From Aphanothece sp. CMT-3BRIN-NPC111 (GTDB lineage: Bacteria > Cyanobacteriota > Cyanobacteriia > Cyanobacteriales > JAHHGU01): a stretch of 53,686 nt of DNA. Shown piece by piece: positions 7,639 to 16,004 of the stretch. Every line of letters begins with the position of its first letter. Within the stretch, counting starts at the first letter, position 1. The stretch covers positions 1 to 53,686 of the forward strand of contig JAHHGU010000034.1 in assembly GCA_019359765.1 (NCBI GenBank). Reading direction: 5' to 3'. A program made the position numbers and the translations under genes. The notes beneath the pieces are model-generated. The model did no database searches. It was not told the DNA's origin and worked only from the letters and a program-made list of their open reading frames with translations.

Positions 7639-9060
7639 ATGTTCCAGACCCCGCAAGAATTTCTGAATTACGTTCAAGAAAACAACATCCAGATCATTGA
7701 CCTCAAGTTCATCGATATGCCAGGGATCTGGCAACATTTGTCGCTGTACCACGACCAAATTGACGAGAGTTCTTTTACAGAAGGCGTGGCTTTCGATGGC
7801 TCCAGTATTCGGGGTTGGAAAGCCATTAACGAATCAGACATGGCAATGGTACTCGATCCGACAACAGCTTGGATTGACCCCTTCATGGCAGAACCGACTC
7901 TCAGCGTCATCTGTAGCATTATAGAACCCCGTACTGGACAGCCTTATAGCCGTGACCCCCGCACAATTGCTCAGAAGGCGGTAGACTATTTAATTTCTAC
8001 TGGCATTGGTGATACAGCTTTCTTGGGTCCAGAAGCAGAGTTCTTTATCTTTGATGATGTCCGCTTTGACCAAACGCAGAATACAGGCTTTTACTACGTA
8101 GACTCCGTAGAAGGTCGTTGGAATTCTGGCAAAGAGGAAAAAGGCGGCAACCTGGGTTACAAACCTCGCTACAAAGAAGGTTACTTCCCAGTCTCGCCGA
8201 CGGATACCTCGCAAGATATGCGTACTGAAATGCTGCTGACGATGGCGAAGTGCGGGGTGCCAATTGAAAAGCATCACCATGAGGTGGCTACAGGCGGTCA
8301 GTGCGAACTCGGTTTCCGCTTTGCAACTTTGGTGCAGGCAGCCGACTATTTGATGACTTATAAGTATGTCATCAAGAACGTTGCTAAGAAATATGGTAAA
8401 ACAGTCACCTTCATGCCGAAACCGCTGTTTAACGACAATGGTTCTGGGATGCACACTCACCAGTCGATTTGGAAGGATGGACAGCCATTATTTGCAGGCG
8501 ACAAATACGCAGGTCTGAGTCAAATGGCGTTGCATTACATCGGCGGTCTGTTAAAGCACGCTCCAGCACTTTTGGCTTTGACCAACCCCACCACTAATTC
8601 TTACAAACGTTTGGTGCCTGGTTTTGAAGCACCCGTGAACTTAGCTTACTCGCAAGGCAACCGTTCGGCGTCGATTCGGATTCCTCTTTCTGGCAGTAAT
8701 CCCAAGGCGAAGCGGTTAGAGTTCCGGTGTCCGGATGCTACTAGCAATCCTTACTTGGCTTTTGCGGCTATGCTTTGTGCTGGGATTGATGGAATTAAGA
8801 ACCAAATTGACCCTGGTGACTCTCTAGATAAGGATATCTACGACCTCAGCCCAGAGGAATTAGCTAAAGTTCCTTCTACCCCAGCTTCTCTAGAAGGTGC
8901 GCTGGAAGCGCTGGAGCATGACCACGCTTTCTTGACGGAAACAGGGGTGTTTACAGAAGACTTCATTAATACCTGGATTGAGTACAAACTTGACAATGAA
9001 GTCAACCCGATGCGCCTGCGTCCCCACCCTTACGAGTTTTCCCTTTACTATGATTGCTAG
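7639..9060 (+). CDS. glnA: Glutamine synthetase type I
   Basis: 473-residue GSI enzyme that makes glutamine from glutamate, ammonia and ATP, the entry point of nitrogen into metabolism (GS-GOGAT). Motifs include [11 protein letters not shown] near residues 49-59, the metal-binding GPEAEFF at about 133-139, the ATP-binding [16 protein letters not shown] at about 260-275 and the active-site loop NRSASIRIP at about 346-354. The C-terminus [14 protein letters not shown] is typical of cyanobacteria. AAGGAG precedes the ATG. The upstream NtcA site explains induction under nitrogen limitation. The GS-inactivating factor genes gifA/gifB are not in the window. Confidence 0.97.
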   Translation: MFQTPQEFLNYVQENNIQIIDLKFIDMPGIWQHLSLYHDQIDESSFTEGVAFDGSSIRGWKAINESDMAMVLDPTTAWIDPFMAEPTLSVICSIIEPRTGQPYSRDPRTIAQKAVDYLISTGIGDTAFLGPEAEFFIFDDVRFDQTQNTGFYYVDSVEGRWNSGKEEKGGNLGYKPRYKEGYFPVSPTDTSQDMRTEMLLTMAKCGVPIEKHHHEVATGGQCELGFRFATLVQAADYLMTYKYVIKNVAKKYGKTVTFMPKPLFNDNGSGMHTHQSIWKDGQPLFAGDKYAGLSQMALHYIGGLLKHAPALLALTNPTTNSYKRLVPGFEAPVNLAYSQGNRSASIRIPLSGSNPKAKRLEFRCPDATSNPYLAFAAMLCAGIDGIKNQIDPGDSLDKDIYDLSPEELAKVPSTPASLEGALEALEHDHAFLTETGVFTEDFINTWIEYKLDNEVNPMRLRPHPYEFSLYYDC

Positions 9061-9234
9061 TATCTGGAGCCGGAAATCAGCAGTCAGAATTTAGGCTTTT
9101 TCCTAGTGATTAATACTTATGCCGCTACCTATGAGGGTGGCGCTTTTTTTTGGCAGCCCAACCATCGACAGATGGCTACTTTGAACGCTGAGTTAGGATC
9201 AAGAAAGAGCCATTTACAAAACGACATAAAAACA

Positions 9235-10134
9235 ATGACCGTTGCTTATCCCCGTAAACTACACAAATCGCTGGGTGCGCGTCAGATTCTCAGCCAGGTA
9301 GTGCGCGATCGCGAAATACATTTAATCACCCTTAACCGCTACCGCTACAACGAACAACGCAGCTGTAAAGACCTCACAGATCTGATTGAAAAGCTCAATG
9401 GACAGCCGCGAGAACTGGTGCGGGATCTATCCCATCACGTTTCTGACGAAGCGCGTCATGCTATGTGGCTAACAGACCTGCTGGTGGATTTGGGAACCGA
9501 TATTGGCACGCCGCCTGGAACTTCATATATCGATGAATTTGAGCGTCTCATAGACTGGGACTCTTATGACGCGCAGCGGAACCCTGAAGATGGCCTAATT
9601 GCCTCCTTAGCAGCAATTAACGTTACAGAGAAACGGGGCTGTGAGTATTTCTCTGCCCACATTCACGCGCTAAAAGCAGCCCCACAGACGGAAGAAAACA
9701 TCAAAATCCGCGAGACGATTGAACGCATTTTCCCAGAGGAAGCAGGTCATGTGCGCTGGGGTAATAGGCAGCTGGCTTTAATGGCAGACAAAAGTCCAGA
9801 ACATCGGCAGAAGGTTGAGCAAGCCAAACGGAAATACGTTGCTATTGAACAAGCAGCCTATGAATCTGGGATGGATATCATGATGGGCGCGGAACTGCGG
9901 CGTCTCAGCAATCTCTTGGAGGTGGCTAATACAATGCCAGTTTGGCAACGTCCCCAGTATCTGATGGAGCGCCTACCAGAGACTTTGCTGGCACCTGACT
10001 TGCAGATGACGCGGATTGATGTGGCTAAACGAGCCTGGGATCGCGATCCACAGGCATTTATGCAGAAGTTTGTGCCGATGTTTTTGAATGGCTTGAATGG
10101 TATTCAGAACAACCAGAAGAAGACTACGGCTTAG
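9235..10134 (+). CDS. Ferritin-like diiron-domain protein
   Basis: 299 residues from the ATG at 9235. The open frame reaches back to 9106, but the upstream codons look unlike coding sequence and MTVAYPRKLHKSLGARQIL looks like a natural start. The four-helix ferritin-like pattern has the expected ligands: E27 (DREIH), E72/H75 (DEARH), E132 (EKRG) and E169/H172 (EEAGH). This pattern marks a carboxylate-bridged diiron site, as in rubrerythrin-like proteins and diiron oxygenases. The substrate is unknown; roles in iron handling, peroxide removal or an oxidase reaction are all open. It follows glnA by about 175 nt on the same strand, with no clear functional link. Confidence 0.75.
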   Translation: MTVAYPRKLHKSLGARQILSQVVRDREIHLITLNRYRYNEQRSCKDLTDLIEKLNGQPRELVRDLSHHVSDEARHAMWLTDLLVDLGTDIGTPPGTSYIDEFERLIDWDSYDAQRNPEDGLIASLAAINVTEKRGCEYFSAHIHALKAAPQTEENIKIRETIERIFPEEAGHVRWGNRQLALMADKSPEHRQKVEQAKRKYVAIEQAAYESGMDIMMGAELRRLSNLLEVANTMPVWQRPQYLMERLPETLLAPDLQMTRIDVAKRAWDRDPQAFMQKFVPMFLNGLNGIQNNQKKTTA

Positions 10135-10366
10135 TCTCTAGTCGAATAACAGGTTGTTTAAGGGGCGATCGCTTAATTGAAACTTTTGTAACTTCTCCTT
10201 TAATTGGCTAATTGCCTAGTTCTATAAGTTTCTCAAAGAGTTGGGCGATCGCACTCCAGCCGTAGTTGTAGCACAATCCCAAAATAATCAGCTCAGGCAT
10301 AGAGACGAGCAACGCGAGTGCCGATAAAGTAGCGCCATCTGGGCGATCGCTCGTCTCTAATAAGTT

Positions 10367-10888
10367 CTAGCGGCTCATATGGCGAGCTGCCATGTGCATG
10401 GCGTCAGCGATATCAACATCGCCATCTCCATCAGTATCCAGAAAGGCGTTGAGTACAGGATTTCCTCCTTGGGGATTCTGAGCGCGAGTGCCAGTTTGCA
10501 GCAGATTTAGCACCAGAGGAACTAGGATCGGCAGCATCTGTTGAACCATACCTGCATTCATGCCTGTCTTTTGAGCAACTGCCTGCACAACCCCATCCAT
10601 CTGGTTAGGAGAAAAGAGTGAATGAACAGCTTGGGGATTAGGGTAAGTGCCGCTATATTGATTGACAAGAGCTTGGGCTTGCTCAGAGCCATTTGTGTCT
10701 CGCTTCTGCTGTAAAGCGGAGCGCACATGGTTTCCTACAATTGATAAGGCAGATTGAACTGTTGAGGGATCAGTACCATAGCTATCACTCATCTGATCCA
10801 CGGTGCTGAGCATACTGGCAACCTGACCAGAACTAGCTTCCTGCTCAGAATTGCCGAGCGCATTCACAATTTGATTTAAAAAGCTCAT
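10367..10888 (-). CDS. DUF937 family protein with a C-terminal EF-hand-like motif
   Basis: 173 residues. The N-terminal 130 residues match the DUF937 pattern: helical, rich in Gln and Ser, with VQAVAQKTGMNAGMVQQMLPILVPLVLNLL. The C-terminus carries DTDGDGDVDIADAM, a DxDxDG calcium-binding loop of the EF-hand/dockerin type at about residues 152-165. There is no signal peptide, so it is probably cytosolic. The function of DUF937 proteins is unknown. The spacer between this gene and the ferritin-like gene (10135-10366) holds three HIP1-type GCGATCGC sites and no gene. Confidence 0.75.
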   Translation of the reverse strand: MSFLNQIVNALGNSEQEASSGQVASMLSTVDQMSDSYGTDPSTVQSALSIVGNHVRSALQQKRDTNGSEQAQALVNQYSGTYPNPQAVHSLFSPNQMDGVVQAVAQKTGMNAGMVQQMLPILVPLVLNLLQTGTRAQNPQGGNPVLNAFLDTDGDGDVDIADAMHMAARHMSR

Positions 10889-11101
10889 AATTCTTCTGTT
10901 TCGGTTTTAACTCAACCAAATGTCTCACACCCTAACAGGTGTTTTCCTCTAGCTAATAGCAGAAATTAACACTCCCATGGCTAAAAGCGTATAGGTTTTA
11001 CGGCGAGTCTATAAAAGCCAGATTAGAATTAAAGCCATCTGCCAGTTGAGTGGAGAACACGCTGCTGGGGGCTGCGATCAAACTATATCTAAATTTCCTA
11101 A

Positions 11102-12670
11102 ATGCCACTGTCGCGCCTATTGACGCTAATTGTCGGTATCACCTTAATCCTAGGGCTGATGCTGTGGCTGATTAATTCTCTGTATAGACTTTACTGGCAA
11201 ATTTCCTTTACCTCGCCTCTGCTGGCTTCTCTGCTGCTGTTGTTGCTGATTGCCTTACTGGGGATTTTAATTGGCGCATTTGTCTATTACTTAGGACTGT
11301 TCGGGCGATCGCGCAAGTCCTCACGCCGTCGCTTAACACCGAAAGTCCCAGTGGTTAAGACAGAGGCGGCGTCACATACGCTGCAAGCAGTGCGGAAACA
11401 GGTAACGCAGATTCAGGATGAAGTGTCGCGGCAAGCTTTACTTGAGCGATCGCGTGAAATTGAAGCTAACCTCGCTCGTGGAGAATTGCTGGTTGTCGTC
11501 TTTGGCACTGGTTCAGCTGGCAAGACATCTTTAGTAAATGCGCTGATTGGGCGAATGGTTGGTCGGGTAGACGCGCCTATGGGAACAACAGAGGTAGGCG
11601 AAACTTATACTCTTAAATTGAAAGGATTAAATCGACAAATTTTAATTACAGATACGCCAGGAATTTTAGAAGCTGGGGTGGCGGGAACAGAGCGAGAACA
11701 GCTAGCGCGGCAGCTGGCTACAGAAGCAGATTTGCTGTTATTTGTTGTAGATAATGACTTGCGTTCCTCGGAATATAACCCGCTGCGGACTTTGGCGGAG
11801 ATTGGCAAGCGATCGCTCCTCATCCTCAACAAAACCGACTTATATACAGAAGAAGATCAAGAAGTAATTTTAGCCCGTCTCCGGGAGCGCGTGCGAGGTT
11901 TTATTGCTACCTCAGATATTGTTGCGATCGCGGCTAATCCCCAATCGGTAGTGCTAGAATCCGGCGAAAACTTCCAACCCGATCCAGACGTCATGCCCTT
12001 AATTCGGCGCATGGCAGCAGTTTTACGGGCGGAAGGAGAAGACTTAGTAGCCGACAACATCTTACTGCAATCTCAGCGACTTGGAGACGAAGCTCGAGGC
12101 TTACTGGATGCCCAACGGCGTCGTCAGGCAGAGAAAGTAGTAGAGCGGTTTCAGTGGATTAGTGCTGGTGTAATTGCAGTTACGCCCTTGCCGCTGATGG
12201 ATTTGTTAGCAACAGCGGCTGTAAATGCCCAAATGGTAGTAGAAATTGGCAGAATTTACGGCTGCGAACTGAATATGGATCGCGGCAAGGAACTAGCGCT
12301 TTCTCTAGGAAAAACTCTGGCAAGTTTGGGGATTGTTAAGGGCGCAATTGAATTACTCTCCACCGCTCTCCGACTGAATGTTGCCACCTATCTGATTGGC
12401 AAGGCAATTCAGGGAGTTACTGCCGCTTATCTGACTCGAATTGCTGGTAAGAGTTTTATTGAATATTTCCGCCAGGATCAAGATTGGGGCGATGGAGGCA
12501 TTACCGAAGTAGTGCAGCGACAGTTCCAGCTAAATCGAAAGGAAGAGTTTGTTAAGGCTTTTGTACAAGAAGCGATCGCGCGGGTTGTTAAACCCCTGAC
12601 AGATAACTCGTCAGTCGAATCAGCAGATGAAGATGCTCCTGATAATCCACAGCGAGACGAATGGCATTAA
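11102..12670 (+). CDS. Membrane-anchored Era-like GTPase with DUF697 domain
   Basis: 522 residues. Two membrane segments occur at about 5-25 and 38-68, then a basic linker and a short helical segment, then a G domain. The P-loop GTGSAGKTS is at about 134-142, G3 is DTPG and G4 is NKTD. The C-terminal third, with hydrophobic VIAVTPLPLMDLLATAAVNAQMVVEIG and helices to about residue 490, fits DUF697, which follows YcjF/Era-like GTPases. Such proteins act at membranes, but the cyanobacterial role is unknown. ATG is at 11102 with no strong ribosome binding site. It stands alone. Confidence 0.85.
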   Translation: MPLSRLLTLIVGITLILGLMLWLINSLYRLYWQISFTSPLLASLLLLLLIALLGILIGAFVYYLGLFGRSRKSSRRRLTPKVPVVKTEAASHTLQAVRKQVTQIQDEVSRQALLERSREIEANLARGELLVVVFGTGSAGKTSLVNALIGRMVGRVDAPMGTTEVGETYTLKLKGLNRQILITDTPGILEAGVAGTEREQLARQLATEADLLLFVVDNDLRSSEYNPLRTLAEIGKRSLLILNKTDLYTEEDQEVILARLRERVRGFIATSDIVAIAANPQSVVLESGENFQPDPDVMPLIRRMAAVLRAEGEDLVADNILLQSQRLGDEARGLLDAQRRRQAEKVVERFQWISAGVIAVTPLPLMDLLATAAVNAQMVVEIGRIYGCELNMDRGKELALSLGKTLASLGIVKGAIELLSTALRLNVATYLIGKAIQGVTAAYLTRIAGKSFIEYFRQDQDWGDGGITEVVQRQFQLNRKEEFVKAFVQEAIARVVKPLTDNSSVESADEDAPDNPQRDEWH

Positions 12671-12909
12671 TAAAGAGAAAATAAATAATTTATTTTGCTT
12701 TTGCCTTTTTATTTATGAAAGGCGATAATACTGCTTGACAATTAGTAATAAACTCCCTCGTTTACCCTAATCAGTGACAGGGAAAAAATAGGATACATCA
12801 CTTGGCGATGCTCACATTCTAGGCTGTGCAATAGGGATAAGGTTGGCACGGGTAAATACAGAGCGATCGCGCCAAGCAAAACAAGGAGAGCATCCTTAGT
12901 TATATTCCC

Positions 12910-13074
12910 TTAAAACAGCTGTGCTACCTGCACTGATGGTTGCAGTAGCTGGCTTTGTGGTGCTGGTAGCATCTCGCCTCGGAAGTCCAACAGCAGGACA
13001 AGGACAAGGTAAGCGATCGCCAGAAGCACGGAAATTGCCCCAGTAACAATAGCAATAATCTTTGAGCGCTCCAT
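12910..13074 (-). CDS. 54-residue single-span membrane protein
   Basis: A short gene read directly from the sequence: ATG at 13072-13074, stop TAA at 12910-12912. The product begins MERSKIIAIVTGAIS and has one strongly hydrophobic helix at residues 6-29 with a short polar tail (DFRGEMLPAP). AAAGGA lies 6-8 nt before the ATG, a good ribosome binding site. The composition resembles small conserved membrane proteins found in many cyanobacteria. Function is unknown. It is divergent from the ABC ATPase gene that starts 180 nt away. Confidence 0.65.
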   Translation of the reverse strand: MERSKIIAIVTGAISVLLAIAYLVLVLLLDFRGEMLPAPQSQLLQPSVQVAQLF

Positions 13075-13256
13075 AAGTTTCCTTTTAAGTATTCTGTCAA
13101 CTGCGATCTTACCCGTCTTTTTTTGAGGCTGGTGAATTATGTTCGTCTATCTAAACAGTCTGAAGTGATACAAAACCGGCGAAAATGGGGAATTATTAGA
13201 CTGTACGAACCTTAATTGCGTGTGCAAGAGCAGTTGTTGTGTAGGGTTAAATCCAG

Positions 13257-14240
13257 ATGAATACTCTTGCCGATCAACCAGGCCAACTTGCTACCGACGA
13301 GCGCCTACCAGTGGTGGAAACCTTGGAACTGAAAAAGGTCTACCGTACTGGCTTTTGGATGAATCAAAAAATCGAATCCCTGAAAAGCTGCTCGCTCAGC
13401 GTCTATCAGGGAGAAACTTTTGGTCTGCTGGGACCGAATGGAGCCGGGAAAACCACCCTTTTAAAAACACTCTTGGGGATTGTGCGTCCCACGTCTGGGC
13501 GTGGGTTGCTCCTGGGGTGTCCTTTGGGCGATCTTGCTGTCAAACAACGCATCGGTTACCTGCCAGAAAACGCCTATTTCTATGACTTTTTAACGGGCTG
13601 GGAATTTTTGCAATTTGCCGCTGGATTATTTAAAATCCCAGCATCCGTACAACGCCAGCGTATTCCTCAACTGCTGGAATTAGTCGGTTTGGCTCAGTCA
13701 GCAGCACGGAAAAAGCAGATGCGCCAGTATTCCAAAGGGATGCTACAACGCATTGGTATGGCTCAAGCACTGATTAACGATCCAGATGTGGTGTTTCTGG
13801 ATGAGCCAATGTCTGGTCTTGACCCCATGGGACGTCGCCAGATGCGAGAGATTATTTTATCTCTGAGAAATGCTGGCAAAACCGTTTTCTTCAATAGCCA
13901 TGTGCTGGCAGAAGTGGAACAGATTTGCGATCGCGTTGCTATTCTTGCCCAAGGAGAGCTAATTTGTATAGGCTCTATTGATGAACTGCTCCAATCATCT
14001 GAGGACGCTTACCAGGTTAAAGGCATCGGCGGCAACATGGATGTCCTCAAACGCTGGGTACCGAATCTCACATTGGAAAATGACGGTTGGCACGGTCAAT
14101 TACAAGGCGAACCCCAAGAGTTCTTAGCAACCCTGCGCCTCATGGGTGCCCAGTTGATTACCATGCAGCTAGCCCGTCCCTCTTTGGAAGAATTTTTTAT
14201 GCACCAACTCCAGCAGCGGGGAATTACTTCCAGCAGTTAA
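13257..14240 (+). CDS. ABC-2 type transporter ATP-binding protein
   Basis: 327 residues. Walker A GPNGAGKTT is at 59-67, the ABC signature YSKGMLQRIGMAQAL follows at about residue 160 and Walker B VVFLDEP at about 180, with a D-loop SGLDPMGRRQ and H-loop NSHVL. The 90-residue C-terminal extension is typical of ABC-2/DrrA-like ATPases that drive lipid, drug or polysaccharide export. No permease gene is adjacent, so the partner must be encoded elsewhere. The first 20 residues precede the conserved fold, and a downstream start is possible. Confidence 0.9.
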   Translation: MNTLADQPGQLATDERLPVVETLELKKVYRTGFWMNQKIESLKSCSLSVYQGETFGLLGPNGAGKTTLLKTLLGIVRPTSGRGLLLGCPLGDLAVKQRIGYLPENAYFYDFLTGWEFLQFAAGLFKIPASVQRQRIPQLLELVGLAQSAARKKQMRQYSKGMLQRIGMAQALINDPDVVFLDEPMSGLDPMGRRQMREIILSLRNAGKTVFFNSHVLAEVEQICDRVAILAQGELICIGSIDELLQSSEDAYQVKGIGGNMDVLKRWVPNLTLENDGWHGQLQGEPQEFLATLRLMGAQLITMQLARPSLEEFFMHQLQQRGITSSS

Positions 14241-14338
14241 TGCAGTAGCTCAAAGCTATTCAAACCTTTGAAAGATGCCCTTGGAGCCTTCCACCTTGTA
14301 TTGATTAACAGGACACCCTTAAAAAATCAGTAAAAAAT

Positions 14339-14755
14339 ATGCCTGATCTTGTTGAGACTGCTGCCAACGCCGGATCTTTCAAGACATTGGTTACTGTTGT
14401 TGAGGCGGCTGGTCTGTTAGACATTCTTAAGAGTCCTGGCCCCTACACTGTCTTGGCACCGACAGACGAAGCATTTGCCAAGATTCCATCTGACACTATA
14501 GCTTCCTGGCTTCAAGATATTCCCAAGCTCAAGAAGATTCTCACCTATCATGTCCTCTTTGGTGATGTCAGGACTGATAACCTGGTTGAGCTAGATTCCG
14601 TTGAGACTGTTGAGGGTGGTATTGTCGGGGTCGAGCATAGCGCTGATGGCTTTAAAGTGAATGACGCTAAAGTTTTGCAGACAGATATACTCGCAGACAA
14701 CGGTGTCATCCACATTATTGATGCTGTGCTGATGCCCGCATTGGTATCAGCGTAG
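14339..14755 (+). CDS. Fasciclin (FAS1) domain protein without signal peptide
   Basis: 138 residues forming a single FAS1 domain. The H1 region TVLAPTDEAFAKIP is at about 38-51 and the H2 region VIHIIDAVLMP at about 122-132, with the YHVLFG element between them. FAS1 domains usually mediate adhesion outside the cell. Here the protein starts straight at the domain (MPDLVETAANAGSFKTL) and no export signal is visible. Intracellular FAS1 proteins of this size are common in cyanobacteria and their role is unclear. There is no operon partner. Confidence 0.88.
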   Translation: MPDLVETAANAGSFKTLVTVVEAAGLLDILKSPGPYTVLAPTDEAFAKIPSDTIASWLQDIPKLKKILTYHVLFGDVRTDNLVELDSVETVEGGIVGVEHSADGFKVNDAKVLQTDILADNGVIHIIDAVLMPALVSA

Positions 14756-14974
14756 GCACGCACTTAACCTAGATTCTATTTGGGTTCCGGGGGCGATCGC
14801 ACTCTAATCGGGGTATCGGGAGAATAAAGCTTAACCAGCCTTCCGGTGCCGTTCAACCAGAGATAAGTCGCTCTAAAGTAGGAGTAACTCTCCCGCCTAA
14901 AGAAAGACGCTAGCTTTAATGGCTTTTTACTAACATTCATGGGGTCACTAATAAAATTAAGAAGCAATTAGCCC

Positions 14975-15430
14975 ATGTTTGAAATCAAAAGAGCTTTTAA
15001 GCTACTACGCCGGACACTTTTGCCGGTAGTGCTGGCGGGTTTAGTATGGTTGAGCGGCTTGCCCGCAGCTACATCGGCTCAGGCTGCACCTTCCAACTTT
15101 GGTGGTCAAGGACAAGACCTCTCTAAAGCAGGCTACCGTCCCTACGATGAAGGGGGAACAGCAACTATAAAGCAGGCGAACAAAGGCGATAACAGCGTCG
15201 CTGAAAGCGCAACTGAGAGAGTTAAGGAATTGGTAAATCAGAACGATTCCAACAGACCGAAAACAGTAGGGCAATGGTATGATGACGCCCACAAAACAAA
15301 CGATGCTCCTGGCGAACGACTTCAAAAGATTGGTGAACAATCAAAAGAAGCATTGAAAGATTTTGGGTCCCTGTACCCAGATACAGCTAAAAGAAGTGCT
15401 GATAGCGTCGATGAAAATACGCAACGGTAG
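14975..15430 (+). CDS. Secreted hypothetical protein
   Basis: 151 residues. A clear signal peptide occupies residues 1-38, with basic KRAFKLLRRT, a hydrophobic core and an ATSAQAAP cleavage region. The mature part is short, hydrophilic and rich in Asn, Asp, Lys and Gly, with predicted helical stretches (SVAESATERVKELVNQ and EALKDFGSLY). There is no cysteine in the mature part and no known domain. The small size and polar character suggest a periplasmic or outer-membrane-associated protein. I do not recognise the family. Confidence 0.7.
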   Translation: MFEIKRAFKLLRRTLLPVVLAGLVWLSGLPAATSAQAAPSNFGGQGQDLSKAGYRPYDEGGTATIKQANKGDNSVAESATERVKELVNQNDSNRPKTVGQWYDDAHKTNDAPGERLQKIGEQSKEALKDFGSLYPDTAKRSADSVDENTQR

Positions 15431-15830
15431 GGGAAGATCCCTATAACCGGGTTAAACGCTAAGTGCCTTCTGATACTGCATGGGAAAAAGGCAAAAGTAA
15501 AAATAAATTCCTTGACTTTTGGGTTGATTAAATCTACCGAGAATACTCCGTCTACTTGTCGGTGCGGTGTTTACTCCCCTATTTCCTGTGTTGCAAAGGG
15601 TACTAAAATTTAATTCAACGTGGTATAATCCCGTCTCCTCTTGGCGCGTTAGTCGATAGCCAGCATAGCGAGGCGGGTTTTCGCAGCGATTTGTGCGATC
15701 GCTTTCATAAAATAACCTAACAGTTACAAAGATTTGATGGGTAATGCTTGCGCTCTACCCATCCAACAAATAATTAAGTGGCTATACTTAGAATTTATTT
15801 AAGCTGGCGTAGGGTGACGATTTACAGCTT
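15431..15830. other. Gene-free spacer with a dispersed repeat
   Basis: About 400 nt without a convincing gene. It holds a HIP1 site near 15698 and the dispersed repeat described at 15731-15780. No clear terminator for the secreted protein gene is visible. Confidence 0.5.
15731..15780 (+). repeat. Dispersed repeat, copy 1 of 2
   Basis: A segment of about 50 nt with an internal inverted repeat GATGGGTA/TACCCATC, ending in ACAAATAATTAAGTG. A second copy in opposite orientation, with the same terminal block and the same hairpin design, lies at 26698-26747. Confidence 0.7.
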
Positions 15831-15920
15831 TCAGCGGTTGCGACTACTAAAGAAAATCGCCGCGAGGACAATCAACCCTAAGAGCGCTAGAGGAACCCAG
15901 AGATCTATCAGCTCTGACAT
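15831..15920 (-). CDS. 29-residue single-span membrane peptide (candidate)
   Basis: ATG at 15918-15920, stop TGA at 15831-15833. The product starts MSELIDLWVPLALLGLIVL and ends SSRNR: a short acidic N-terminus, one 19-residue hydrophobic helix and a basic C-terminus, a plausible N-out topology. This is the size and layout of small photosystem or cytochrome b6f subunits, but it matches none I know (PetN, PsbM, Psb30, PetL). The upstream AAAGA is a weak ribosome binding site. It is divergent from the polyferredoxin fusion gene. Confidence 0.45.
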   Translation of the reverse strand: MSELIDLWVPLALLGLIVLAAIFFSSRNR

Positions 15921-16004
15921 ATTAGTTCTTTGTGAACTATAAACATTAACAATTTTTATTTTAATTAATTAAAATGTAAAGGATATTTTATCGGAGAGCC
16001 AAAC

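Noticed and set aside
9106..9234. N-terminal extension of the ferritin-like protein
   Set aside because: The extra 43 codons look non-coding; MTVAYPRK at 9235 fits the domain start better.
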